From JBFWIL01 sp050256015 (GTDB taxonomy: Bacteria; Bacteroidota; Bacteroidia; Bacteroidales; Prolixibacteraceae), in contig JBFWIL010000062.1 in the NCBI GenBank assembly GCA_050256015.1, positions 1 through 12,194 on the forward strand: a stretch of DNA of 12,194 nucleotides, given 5' to 3'. The notes under the pieces are model-generated. The model worked only from the letters and a program-made list of their open reading frames with translations, did not search any database and had not been told where the DNA came from. Numbering within the stretch: the stretch's first letter is position 1; each line of letters begins with the position of its first letter. This document shows positions 1 through 6,935 of this stretch, piece by piece. The position numbers were made by a program, and so were the translations under genes.

Positions 1-172
1 TCTGGGAATCCTGCCCCTGGCCATGGGACTGGGTGACGGGGCACAAAGCCGGGTGGCCATGGGTATTGCCGTGGTAGGCGGACTCAGCCTGTCGACCTTT
101 CTGACCCTGTATGTGGTGCCCGGCATTTATCTTTTTATTTCCAGCGAGAGTCAACGAACTACTGAATCCTAA
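1..172 (+). CDS. RND efflux pump inner-membrane subunit, C-terminal end (partial)
   Basis: Only the last 56 codons and the TAA stop are in the window; the gene begins upstream. The peptide reads as the end of an AcrB/MexF-type (HAE1) RND transporter. A loop with GDGAQSR is followed by MGIAVVGGLSLST and a hydrophobic final transmembrane helix ending in LYVVPGIYLF, which matches the family pattern of the last membrane helix (GIAVIGGL..ST.LTL.VVP). A short polar tail follows. RND pumps use the proton gradient to export drugs, bile salts or other toxic compounds from the inner membrane and periplasm through an outer membrane channel. The channel gene follows after 11 nt, so the two are almost certainly co-transcribed, and a periplasmic adaptor gene would be expected further upstream (inference). 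Substrates cannot be told from this fragment. Confidence 0.85.
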   Translation, partial: LGILPLAMGLGDGAQSRVAMGIAVVGGLSLSTFLTLYVVPGIYLFISSESQRTTES

Positions 173-183
173 AACGAATACGC

Positions 184-1536
184 ATGAAGAACCTGAACCG
201 GAAGAACCTGATTCTCCGCCAGCTGATCCGTAAATTGTATTTTCTGTTGGTGTTGCCGGCATGCCTGCCTGTCAGGGCCCAGGAATGCTATGATCTGAGT
301 CGCTGCGTACTATCCGGACTGGAAAATAATTTTTCCGTTCGGATAGCGCGTAAGGAACAGGATGCAGCCGCCCTTAATGTCACCCGGGGAAATGCCGGGG
401 CTCTGCCCGTGATTAATGCAGAAAGCGGGTTCGGCGGAACAGTCAATACAACCAGGCAGACCCCCCGCGAAGGGGAAAAGCAGACCAGCAGAGGAATTCA
501 CAACACCTCCGGAGGAATGGGCTTAGACCTGGATCTCACCCTGTTCCGGGGATTTCAGGTGCGCACCACCTACCGGAAACTGGAGGAACTTCGCCGTATG
601 GGTGAGCTTAATACCCAGATGACCATGGAAAATCTGGTCTCGCAGATTGTCTCCGAATATTATTATTATATCCAGCAGCTCAACCTCTACAACAACATGG
701 CCTATGCCGTGGAACTTTCCCGCGAGCGGGTACGCATTGATGAAGAACGTTACCTGCTGGGAGCCTCCTCCAAACTCGATTTGCTGCAATCCATGGTTTA
801 CCTGAATGAGGACAGTTCCCGTTATGCCCGGCAAAACGAAGTGCTGCGCAGCTCCCTGATCCGTCTGAGCACATTGATGGGTATTGTAGACGGAGCAAGC
901 GGACTGAAGCTGCAAGACACCACTATTCTGATTAATCCGGGACTGAACTACAAAAACCTGCTTACATTGACCCTGGCTCAAAATACCAGTCTGCTGGTGG
1001 CGAGAAAAAACCGGGAAATCTCGGAACTGGACTACAAAATCATTGTCTCCCGCTCCTATCCCTACCTCAGCCTGTCTTCAGGCTATAACTACGACATTTA
1101 CGGTTACGATTCCGGTTCACTGGAAAAGCAGCGTATACATGGTATGAACTACCAGCTTAGTCTGGAAGTAGATCTGTTCGACGGACAAAACCGGAGGCGG
1201 GAAAAAGCCACTTCTCGGATCGAGCTGGAGAACCGCAAATATGCATACCAGGAAGTGGAACAACAGGTCCGGGCCGAACTGCAAACCCTGTTTTTCGCCT
1301 ATGAAAACCACCTGCGGCTGCTGGAACTGGAAAAGCAAAACCTGTCCGTGGCACGGGAAAACCTGGAAATCGCCCTGGAACGCTACAAGCTGGGAGCCTT
1401 GTCCGGGCTTGAACTGCGGGAAGTACAGAAAAGCCTGCTGGATGCAGAAGAACGGCTGATCTCGGTTAAATACGAAACCAAGATAGCCGAAATCTCCCTG
1501 TTCCAGATCTCAGGAAAAATCATGGACTACGTTTAG
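184..1536 (+). CDS. TolC-family outer membrane efflux protein
   Basis: This 450-residue protein is the outer membrane channel partner of the RND pump encoded just upstream. It starts with a basic n-region (residues 1-17) and a hydrophobic stretch (about 18-30). Signal peptidase I cleavage is likely near residues 32-33, after VRA. An alternative lipobox reading, LPAC at residues 24-27, is weaker because proline at -2 is unusual. The mature part shows the two-repeat OEP layout. The first repeat opens with a segment like the family's 'LSLEEAI..AL.NN' start (about 37-50) and continues with the NVTRGNAGALP segment. Long alpha-helical, coiled-coil-like stretches rich in Glu, Arg and Leu run at about 125-230 and 375-445. 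The second repeat includes SYPYLSLSSGYNYD and a LEVDLFDG strand. The ATG follows the pump stop by 11 nt, which supports one operon. No terminator is obvious in the 28 nt to the convergent gene. The efflux substrate is unknown. Confidence 0.92.
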   Translation: MKNLNRKNLILRQLIRKLYFLLVLPACLPVRAQECYDLSRCVLSGLENNFSVRIARKEQDAAALNVTRGNAGALPVINAESGFGGTVNTTRQTPREGEKQTSRGIHNTSGGMGLDLDLTLFRGFQVRTTYRKLEELRRMGELNTQMTMENLVSQIVSEYYYYIQQLNLYNNMAYAVELSRERVRIDEERYLLGASSKLDLLQSMVYLNEDSSRYARQNEVLRSSLIRLSTLMGIVDGASGLKLQDTTILINPGLNYKNLLTLTLAQNTSLLVARKNREISELDYKIIVSRSYPYLSLSSGYNYDIYGYDSGSLEKQRIHGMNYQLSLEVDLFDGQNRRREKATSRIELENRKYAYQEVEQQVRAELQTLFFAYENHLRLLELEKQNLSVARENLEIALERYKLGALSGLELREVQKSLLDAEERLISVKYETKIAEISLFQISGKIMDYV

Positions 1537-1564
1537 ACTCTTGCGGACGGGAAATGCAGCTGCC

Positions 1565-2314
1565 TTACAGACGAAAACCCTGTTTCCTGACTGCTTCTAG
1601 CAGTTTTTCCGAAAAACGGACACTGTCGGCCCGGGGATAGCGCACATCGGTAAACACCTGGGCCAGGTTTTGCTTCCTGTTCTCTTCCACAAAGCGGAGT
1701 GAACTTTCCAAAGCTTCCTGTCCTGCATAATACCCGTCGATCTGGCCGGGTGTATAATCCCTGTAAGTTTCCTCATGGATCACCGCCTCAACGGGCAACC
1801 GTTCGGTCATAGCCGGTTGCGCTGCCGGATACCCCATGGTGATGGCCGTCACAGGCAGCACACCTTTAGGCAGATTTAACAAATTTCCTATCTCTTCTGC
1901 ATGATAAAGGGTGGTACCCATATAGCAGATACCCAATCCCTGGGTTTCTGCCGCTACACAGATATTTTGGGCAAACAGCATGGCATCGATCAGGGCGTTG
2001 ACCAGCCAGAGAAAATAATCGTAAGAGGCATCGGCATCTCTCCGGTCACACCAGCTGCTGAAACGGTGTACGTCGGCACAGACGGTCAGCAGTAAGGGGG
2101 CCTGGAGCACAGCTCCCTGGCTGAAATGCAGGGGAGCCAGACGTTTTCTGTTTTCCGGATCACGGGTCAGCACCACACTGTAAAGCTGCATATTCCCCGT
2201 GGTCGAGGCCCGGGTACCCGCTTCAATAATCCTTTTCAGCAGTTCTTCCGGAACCTGTTCATCCTTATACTGCCTGACGGAACAATGTTGAAATAAAAAA
2301 TCCATTGATTGCAT
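1565..2314 (-). CDS. NfsA/Frp-like FMN-dependent nitroreductase family protein
   Basis: The protein (249 residues from the chosen start) belongs to the nitroreductase superfamily, closest in appearance to oxygen-insensitive NADPH nitroreductases of the NfsA/Frp type. These cytoplasmic flavoenzymes reduce nitro-aromatics, quinones or flavins with NAD(P)H. Visible marks are SVRQY (residues 12-16, the FMN-contacting HRSIR-like motif), the RASTTGNMQ segment, a central helix with ALIDAMLFAQNICVAAE, the GLGICYMG loop, and LPKGVLPVTAITMGYP, which corresponds to LP..VLP....LG.P in NfsA. The C-terminal extension ending near KQGFRL also resembles NfsA. An in-frame ATG at 2395 would add 27 residues. However, a good promoter box (2339-2346) lies inside that extension, and the family homology begins right after the ATG at 2314, so 2314 is preferred; 2305 is also possible. 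The gene is divergent from gapA and convergent with the efflux operon. The true substrate is unknown. Confidence 0.88.
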   Translation of the reverse strand: MQSMDFLFQHCSVRQYKDEQVPEELLKRIIEAGTRASTTGNMQLYSVVLTRDPENRKRLAPLHFSQGAVLQAPLLLTVCADVHRFSSWCDRRDADASYDYFLWLVNALIDAMLFAQNICVAAETQGLGICYMGTTLYHAEEIGNLLNLPKGVLPVTAITMGYPAAQPAMTERLPVEAVIHEETYRDYTPGQIDGYYAGQEALESSLRFVEENRKQNLAQVFTDVRYPRADSVRFSEKLLEAVRKQGFRL

Positions 2315-2338
2315 GATATGCTTTTTTGACTTTACCTG

Positions 2339-2346
2339 CAAAGGTA
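2339..2346 (-). promoter_or_regulatory. -7 promoter box of the nitroreductase gene (TACCTTTG)
   Basis: On the minus strand this reads TACCTTTG, an exact match to the Bacteroidota -7 consensus TAnnTTTG, 24 nt before the ATG at 2314. No clear TTTG -33 element is seen at the usual 19-21 nt spacing. The box lies within a short inverted repeat, TACCT-TTGC-AGGTA (2333-2346). Its place inside the longest open frame is the main reason for choosing the downstream start codon. Confidence 0.65.
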
Positions 2347-2607
2347 GAACATCCCCGCCGTTTCTGTTTACTGCTTCCCAAAACTTTTCCGACACGTTCA
2401 GCTAAAGTCGGCAAGAGTCTCTCCATGCTTCGCATTTCCTGTCTTTTAGAATGTGCTGAATACAGCAAATACTGTCCGAAACAAACACATTGCAGCAATA
2501 AACCAGACTCCGGAACAAAACGGCTGTTTTCGCTATCGTTGGCCAAAACCTTCAACATTAACTGAATTTTAAGCTACCGGCAAAAAAAACAAAAGGAAAA
2601 CAAAAAA

Positions 2608-2639
2608 TTTGACGGTTTTGAATATAGTTCGTTATTTTG
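2608..2639 (+). promoter_or_regulatory. Probable gapA promoter
   Basis: TTTG at 2608-2611 matches the Bacteroidota -33 element. After a 20-nt spacer comes TTATTTTG at 2632-2639, which differs from TAnnTTTG in one position. The spacing lies in the expected 19-21 nt range. Transcription would start near 2645, giving an A+T-rich leader of about 60 nt before the ATG at 2705. This is inference from pattern and spacing only. Confidence 0.55.
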
Positions 2640-2704
2640 TATGTCTTCAATAAAGGCTGAGATATTCGTAAGAAATCATTTCGTTAATTATTAAACTTTC
2701 AATT

Positions 2705-3712
2705 ATGTCACAAATTAAAATCGGGATCAACGGATTTGGCCGGATCGGACGTTTTGTGTTCCGCCAGGCTATTGCAAAAGGAACAATCCAGGTCGTTGGC
2801 ATCAATGACCTGATCGATGTGAACTACATGGCTTACATGCTGAAATACGATTCTACCCACGGACAGTTCAAGGGTGAAGTCAGCGTAAAAGAAGGACAGC
2901 TGGTTGTTAACGGACAGGCTATCCGTGTTACGGCTGAACGGAATCCTGCCGACATCAATTGGGCTGCTGTTGGTGCGGAATATGTGGTTGAGTCGACCGG
3001 GCTGTTCCTGACCAAGGAAAAAGCCCAGGGCCACCTGGATGCCGGTGCCAAAAAAGTGATCATGTCTGCTCCTTCCAAGGACGATACCCCGATGTTTGTC
3101 ATGGGAGTGAACCACACCAGCTACACCAACGACATGAACTTTGTATCGAACGCTTCCTGTACCACCAACTGTCTGGCTCCGATTGCCAAGGTACTGAACG
3201 ACAAGTTCGGTATTTTGGAAGGGCTGATGACCACCGTTCACGCCACCACGGCAACACAAAAAACCGTCGACGGTCCTTCCATGAAAGACTGGAGAGGCGG
3301 CCGCGGTGCCGGACAGAACATCATTCCTTCGTCCACCGGTGCTGCAAAAGCCGTTGGCAAAGTCATTCCGGCCCTGAACGGTAAACTGACCGGTATGGCC
3401 TTCCGCGTTCCTACTCCCGACGTATCGGTCGTTGACCTGACCGCCCGTCTGGCCAAAGAGACCACCTATGCAGAAATATGCGCAGCCATGAAGGAAGCTT
3501 CCGAAGGCGAACTGAAAGGCATTTTGGGTTACACGGAAGATGCCGTTGTTTCCAATGACTTTCTGGGCGATACCCGTACATCCATTTTCGATGCAGGTGC
3601 AGGCATCCAGCTGTCACCCTCCTTTGTAAAAGTTGTATCCTGGTATGACAATGAAATCGGTTACTCGACCAAGGTTGTTGAACTGATCGAATATATGGAT
3701 TCTGTAAAGTAA
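2705..3712 (+). CDS. gapA: Glyceraldehyde-3-phosphate dehydrogenase, type I
   Basis: This cytoplasmic glycolytic and gluconeogenic enzyme converts glyceraldehyde-3-phosphate, phosphate and NAD+ to 1,3-bisphosphoglycerate as a homotetramer. At 335 residues it is full length. The Rossmann motif GINGFGRIGR is at residues 7-16. INDLID with Asp35 suggests NAD rather than NADP use. The catalytic signature ASCTTNCLAP (residues 150-159) contains the nucleophile Cys152, and His179 (TTVHA) is the activating histidine. SWYDNEIGYS near the C-terminus is the conserved substrate/subunit segment. The gene starts at the ATG following an A+T-rich leader with its own probable promoter and ends just before a strong terminator, so it is probably a single-gene transcript. 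No residue looks missing. Codon choice seems even and well suited to high expression, though I did not compute it. Confidence 0.98.
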   Translation: MSQIKIGINGFGRIGRFVFRQAIAKGTIQVVGINDLIDVNYMAYMLKYDSTHGQFKGEVSVKEGQLVVNGQAIRVTAERNPADINWAAVGAEYVVESTGLFLTKEKAQGHLDAGAKKVIMSAPSKDDTPMFVMGVNHTSYTNDMNFVSNASCTTNCLAPIAKVLNDKFGILEGLMTTVHATTATQKTVDGPSMKDWRGGRGAGQNIIPSSTGAAKAVGKVIPALNGKLTGMAFRVPTPDVSVVDLTARLAKETTYAEICAAMKEASEGELKGILGYTEDAVVSNDFLGDTRTSIFDAGAGIQLSPSFVKVVSWYDNEIGYSTKVVELIEYMDSVK

Positions 3713-3721
3713 AATACAGAA

Positions 3722-3769
3722 TAGCCGAATAAAAAAAGCTGCTCCCGGGCAGCTTTTTTTATTCGGCTA
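3722..3769. terminator. Bidirectional rho-independent terminator after gapA
   Basis: Two perfectly complementary 21-nt arms (3722-3742 and 3749-3769) flank a six-base loop, TCCCGG. Each arm contains a GC-rich inner part (GCTGC/GCAGC) next to a run of seven A or seven T. The structure therefore gives a hairpin followed by a U-tract on either strand. It starts 9 nt after the gapA stop codon. No minus-strand gene reads into it from the right, so its function is mainly to end gapA transcripts and perhaps protect their 3' ends. Confidence 0.9.
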
Positions 3770-4118
3770 CAGAAGCTTTTTCCGAACCGCATGAACCTGA
3801 ATTTTATTGGCTGTCAAATTCTGGAGTTATTCATGAATATACAAATGTGAATTTCAAACAATCCGGTGCCGGAAAAAACAGGACCTTCGTTTTGTCGACG
3901 AACAAAAGAACATAAAAGTCAGACATTCCAAAACAGAACATACGGTTCCAAAGCAAAAGCCACCGACTAAAACACACCTGTCCAAACAGTTGCAAAACCT
4001 ATTTTTCCCAGTTAAAGTTTTTTAACATTTACCGGATAACCTTTTGCCAAAATTGCCGTTAAACGATGCTGTGTGACCAAAAGATGATCAATTTAACATA
4101 AATAAAAGAGGCATTTCC
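3770..4118. other. Long spacer with no recognised gene
   Basis: About 350 nt between the gapA terminator and the next gene contain no open frame with family character on either strand. Small inverted repeats are visible: TCCGG-TG-CCGGA at 3862-3873, and a pair of overlapping weak stems around 3886-3907 (TTCGT/ACGAA and TTTTGT/ACAAAA). I see no exact TAnnTTTG box. The nearest promoter-like string for the following gene is ATAACCTTTTG around 4036-4046, whose TA-to-TTTG spacing is wider than the consensus. The spacer could hold a small RNA, but nothing in it proves one. Confidence 0.4.
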
Positions 4119-4643
4119 ATGACTTATCTGATGCATATCACGTCGCAAGAGGAGACTGATTTTCAGCTTCAGATCGCTCTGGATGCACAGCACACCTTTG
4201 CCGACTTTCACGACGCCATACAAAAAGCCTGCAATTACAGTCCGAACCAGATGGCATCTTTTTTTCTTCCCGGGCATGTTCCCGGTAAACAAATCGAGAT
4301 TTCCGGACTGGACACGGGGATGGCGGGTTTCCCCCGCTATACCATGAGAAAAACCAGGCTTGGCAGTCTGCTGGGGTCATCCCCGCAGCGTTTAATTTAT
4401 GTCTTTGATTTTTTTCAGGACAGATGTTTGGATATTCAATTAACTCAAATTCTCATGGAAAAGAATCTCACGGAACCTTCCGTCACTGCGATGAAGGGAG
4501 ATGCTCCTGTCCAAATTCTTGAAGAGGAAGTTCAGGACCAGTGTCCTGACACATCCGCCGGAGAACAATGCTTCGATTACGGTGATCTTGATGATTATAC
4601 CGAAATTTTTGGAGAAATGGAGGATCTGCTGGAAGGGAATTAA
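4119..4643 (+). CDS. PRiA4_ORF3 family protein (pRiA4b ORF-3-like, function unknown)
   Basis: This 174-residue acidic protein resembles the PRiA4_ORF3-like family, often called 'plasmid pRiA4b ORF-3 family' or 'IS1096 passenger TnpR family'. In the Bacteroidota it occurs as an ordinary chromosomal gene. Visible family traits are an N-terminal beta strand (residues 2-20, FQLQIALDA) followed by HTFADFHDAIQKACNY (about 25-40). MASFFLPG and a TRLGSLL segment follow, with RLIYVFDFFQDRCLDIQL (about 90-107) and a GDAPVQ turn. The last 40 residues are rich in Asp and Glu. Despite the family's nickname there is no transposon or resolvase feature here, and no inverted repeats frame the gene. An in-frame ATG at 4131 is a possible alternative start. 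It is followed closely by miaA, but a terminator and a new promoter separate them. The biochemical role is unknown. Confidence 0.75.
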   Translation: MTYLMHITSQEETDFQLQIALDAQHTFADFHDAIQKACNYSPNQMASFFLPGHVPGKQIEISGLDTGMAGFPRYTMRKTRLGSLLGSSPQRLIYVFDFFQDRCLDIQLTQILMEKNLTEPSVTAMKGDAPVQILEEEVQDQCPDTSAGEQCFDYGDLDDYTEIFGEMEDLLEGN

Positions 4644-4660
4644 CCCTTCCGGTTTTTTTT
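4631..4660 (+). terminator. Rho-independent terminator overlapping the end of the PRiA4_ORF3-like gene
   Basis: GGAAGGG (4631-4637) pairs perfectly with CCCTTCC (4644-4650) around the loop AATTAA, followed by GG and eight T residues (4653-4660). The TAA stop codon of the upstream gene (4641-4643) is inside the loop. A ribosome finishing that gene would cover the stem, so termination efficiency may depend on translation (inference). Confidence 0.8.
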
Positions 4661-4667
4661 AAAACCC

Positions 4668-4675
4668 TACCTTTG
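4668..4675 (+). promoter_or_regulatory. -7 promoter box of miaA (TACCTTTG)
   Basis: Exact TAnnTTTG match, followed by C, 18 nt before the ATG at 4694. It begins only 8 nt after the T-tract of the preceding terminator. No good TTTG -33 element is seen at 19-21 nt. The in-frame TTG at 4673-4675 is the end of this box and is therefore not a credible start codon. Confidence 0.65.
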
Positions 4676-4693
4676 CCCGATAAAGCAAAGCTG

Positions 4694-5596
4694 ATGAAAA
4701 AAACTTTACTTGTTTTGCTGGGGCCTACCGGGATAGGAAAAAGTGAATTGAGCATTCATCTGGCAAAAGGATTTCAGATTGAAATTATCTCCTGCGATTC
4801 CCGGCAAATTTACCGGGAACTCTCGGTAGGAACTGCTGTTCCTCCCCCCGAAAGCATGCAGAAGGTAAAACATCACCTCATTCACAGTCATTCATTACAC
4901 GAATATTACAGTGCCAGCCGTTTTGAGTCGGATGTACTGAGCCTGCTTGAACAGTTGTTCCGGGATAAAAATACCGTTCTTATGACGGGAGGTTCCATGC
5001 TTTACATCGATGCCGTTTGCCGGGGACTGGATGAACTCCCGGAAGCAGATCCCGAACTGCGTGCCGCCCTGCTGCGTGAATATCAGGAAAAAGGCATTGA
5101 ACACTTGCGTCTGCAGCTTCGCCAACTGGACCCTGACTATTACGGGCAGGTCGACTTAAAAAATCCTAAACGGCTGCTGCATGCCCTGGAAATCTGCATG
5201 AGCACAGGAAAACCGTACTCCTGTCTGCGGACCAATACCCAAAAAAAGCGACCGTTTTCCATCCTGAAAATCGGATTAAACATGGAACGTTCCGAACTGT
5301 ACAGAAGGATTAACGCCCGGGTGGACTGCATGCTGGAAAACGGACTGGAAGAAGAAGCCCGCAGGGTTTATGCTTACAGAAAACTAAACGCTCTAAACAC
5401 CGTGGGATACAAGGAGATGTTCTCATTCTTCGACGGAAAAACAAGCCGCAACAAAGCCGTGGAACTGATCAAGCGCAATTCACGCCGTTATGCCCGGCGC
5501 CAGCTGAGCTGGTTTCGCCGCGATCCGGAAATTCACTGGTTTAGTCCCCTTCAGCAAAATGAAATCAGCCGTTTTATCCAAAGCAAACTAAGCTGA
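4694..5596 (+). CDS. miaA: tRNA dimethylallyltransferase
   Basis: The enzyme transfers a dimethylallyl group to N6 of adenine 37 in tRNAs that read codons starting with U, the first step of ms2i6A formation. It acts in the cytoplasm. With the ATG at 4694 it has 300 residues, close to the family norm. The Walker A loop GPTGIGKS is at residues 10-17. SCDSRQIYREL (33-43) carries the general-base Asp35. TGGSMLY is at 98-104, and KNPKRLLHALE (157-166) matches NP.R..RALE. NTVGYKEMF (235-243) and RRYARRQLSWFR (264-275) are the remaining family signatures, the last contacting tRNA. Key motifs appear intact. A longer frame beginning with TTG at 4673 is rejected because that TTG lies in the promoter box and the homology begins at the chosen ATG. 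The downstream glycosyltransferase has its own promoter box. Confidence 0.96.
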   Translation: MKKTLLVLLGPTGIGKSELSIHLAKGFQIEIISCDSRQIYRELSVGTAVPPPESMQKVKHHLIHSHSLHEYYSASRFESDVLSLLEQLFRDKNTVLMTGGSMLYIDAVCRGLDELPEADPELRAALLREYQEKGIEHLRLQLRQLDPDYYGQVDLKNPKRLLHALEICMSTGKPYSCLRTNTQKKRPFSILKIGLNMERSELYRRINARVDCMLENGLEEEARRVYAYRKLNALNTVGYKEMFSFFDGKTSRNKAVELIKRNSRRYARRQLSWFRRDPEIHWFSPLQQNEISRFIQSKLS

Positions 5597-5602
5597 AAAC
5601 AT

Positions 5603-5610
5603 TACCTTTG
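5603..5610 (+). promoter_or_regulatory. -7 promoter box of the glycosyltransferase gene (TACCTTTG)
   Basis: Exact TAnnTTTG match, followed by C, located 6 nt after the miaA stop and 18 nt before the ATG at 5629. The box-to-ATG distance is identical to that at miaA. No convincing -33 element is visible. The in-frame TTG at 5608-5610 belongs to the box. Confidence 0.65.
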
Positions 5611-5628
5611 CTGAAAATCCGGCACAAC

Positions 5629-6831
5629 ATGCAAATCAGGATCATCGGTCCGGCTTACCCCTACCGTGGCGGACTGGCAACTTACAACGAACGTATGGCA
5701 AGGGAGTTTGAGACCCTTGGTCATCGGGTTGAGCTGGAAACTTTCCGGCTGCAATACCCGCGTCTGTTCTTTCCCGGGAAAACCCAGTTTCATGAGGGAG
5801 AAGCCCCCAAAGGCCTGTCCATCCGGAGAACAGTTAATTCAATCAATCCGCTGAACTGGATCCGGACCGGGCTGCGTATTGGCAGGGAAAAGCCCGATAT
5901 GGTCATTGTTCGTTACTGGATTCCGCTGATGGCACCCTGCTTCGGAACAATTATCCGCCTGCTGAAAAGAAACCGGCACAGCCGGGTAATCTGTCTGGCC
6001 GACAACATCGTTCCCCATGAAAAAAGACCCGGAGACCAACTGCTGACCCGTTACTTCATGTATTCGGTCGACGGACTGGTAGCCATGTCGAAATCGGTTT
6101 GCAAAGATGCCCGTTCTTTCCGGCCGGATCTGCCCGTGGCATTTTGTCCGCACCCCCTGTTCGACAATTACGGGAAAAGCCTCAGCCGGGAAGATGCTTT
6201 AGCAGTAAACGGCATGGACCCCGCCTTCCGATACCTGCTGTTCTTTGGCTTTATCCGGGAATACAAAGGACTTGACTTACTGCTGAAAGCCATGGAAGAA
6301 CCGGAAGTTCAGAGATTGCCTGTAAAACTCATCATTGCCGGGGAATTTTATACCGATCCGAAACCTTACCTCAAGCTGATGGGAAAAACAGGACTGAAAG
6401 ACCGGATCATCTTGATTGACAGATACATTCCTGACAAGGAAATTAACCTTTTCTTCTGTGCGGCCGATCTGGTTGTCCAACCCTACAAGGGTGCCACCCA
6501 GAGCGGGGTAACCCAGGTAGCTTACCACTTTAACAGGCCCATGCTGGTCACCGATGTAGGCGGACTGGCAGAAATCGTTCCTAACGGAAAAGCCGGCTAT
6601 GTCGTGAGGCCAGAGGCAAAAGCCATAGCCAGCGCCCTGAGCGACTTCTTCCGGAACAAAAGACGGGCGGAATACGAAGCCGGAGCAGCCGAAGAAAAAA
6701 AGAAATTTTCCTGGGAAAAACTGGTCCGGACCTTTGAAACGATATACAGGCAAAGCATTCATCCCGGACCGGGAATCGCTCCCGGTTATTCAAGCATTTT
6801 GCGTCCGGACGTAAAAAATCCGAAAGAATAA
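5629..6831 (+). CDS. GT4-family (GT-B fold) glycosyltransferase
   Basis: The protein (400 residues) resembles retaining GT4 glycosyltransferases, which transfer a sugar from a nucleotide sugar to an acceptor such as a lipid-linked glycan. The N-terminal Rossmann domain opens with IRIIGPAYPYRGGLATYNERMA (about residues 3-24), the acceptor-side glycine-rich loop. The C-terminal domain shows FFGFIREYKGLDLLLKAM (205-222), the usual sugar-nucleotide domain entry. QPYKGATQSGVTQVAYHFN (284-302) and DVGGLAEIV (309-317) carry the E/D-rich nucleotide-sugar binding region. There are no membrane spans or signal peptide, so a cytoplasmic or membrane-associated location is likely. It sits alone between miaA and rel/spoT with no other glycan genes in view. 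Sugar and acceptor cannot be assigned; a role in cell envelope polysaccharide is only a guess. Confidence 0.88.
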   Translation: MQIRIIGPAYPYRGGLATYNERMAREFETLGHRVELETFRLQYPRLFFPGKTQFHEGEAPKGLSIRRTVNSINPLNWIRTGLRIGREKPDMVIVRYWIPLMAPCFGTIIRLLKRNRHSRVICLADNIVPHEKRPGDQLLTRYFMYSVDGLVAMSKSVCKDARSFRPDLPVAFCPHPLFDNYGKSLSREDALAVNGMDPAFRYLLFFGFIREYKGLDLLLKAMEEPEVQRLPVKLIIAGEFYTDPKPYLKLMGKTGLKDRIILIDRYIPDKEINLFFCAADLVVQPYKGATQSGVTQVAYHFNRPMLVTDVGGLAEIVPNGKAGYVVRPEAKAIASALSDFFRNKRRAEYEAGAAEEKKKFSWEKLVRTFETIYRQSIHPGPGIAPGYSSILRPDVKNPKE

Positions 6832-6897
6832 GCTTAAGGAAGCATAAATTTTAAAGCCGGGAAACGGGTTAAAGGCCCAACTGTCTGTGAAATCCAT

Positions 6898-6905
6898 TAT
6901 ATTTA
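6898..6905 (+). promoter_or_regulatory. Possible -7 promoter box of rel/spoT (TATATTTA)
   Basis: TATATTTA matches TAnnTTTG except for the last base. If active, transcription would begin near 6911, almost on the ATG at 6915 and about 24 nt before the ATG at 6936. That favours the latter start. No -33 element is clear, so the call is tentative. Confidence 0.35.
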
Positions 6906-6935
6906 CTGCATGGAATGCTCAGGAAGATACGGGTT

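Larger units (their letters stand above)
2315..2704. other. Divergent spacer between the nitroreductase gene and gapA
   Basis: This stretch of 390 nt has no convincing gene. It carries the minus-strand nitroreductase promoter near its left end and the gapA promoter and leader near its right end. The A+T content rises strongly after about 2560, including an A-rich run at 2581-2610. Open frames crossing the left part have no family signature and overlap the promoter. Confidence 0.6.

Noticed and set aside
2326..2565. 79-codon plus-strand frame in the nitroreductase-gapA spacer
   Set aside because: It begins inside the nitroreductase promoter and leader on the opposite strand, has no family character, and ends before the gapA promoter without evident expression signals.
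4119..4643. Insertion-sequence passenger gene, suggested by the family nickname
   Set aside because: No transposase, terminal inverted repeats or target duplication are visible around it, and flanking genes are housekeeping.
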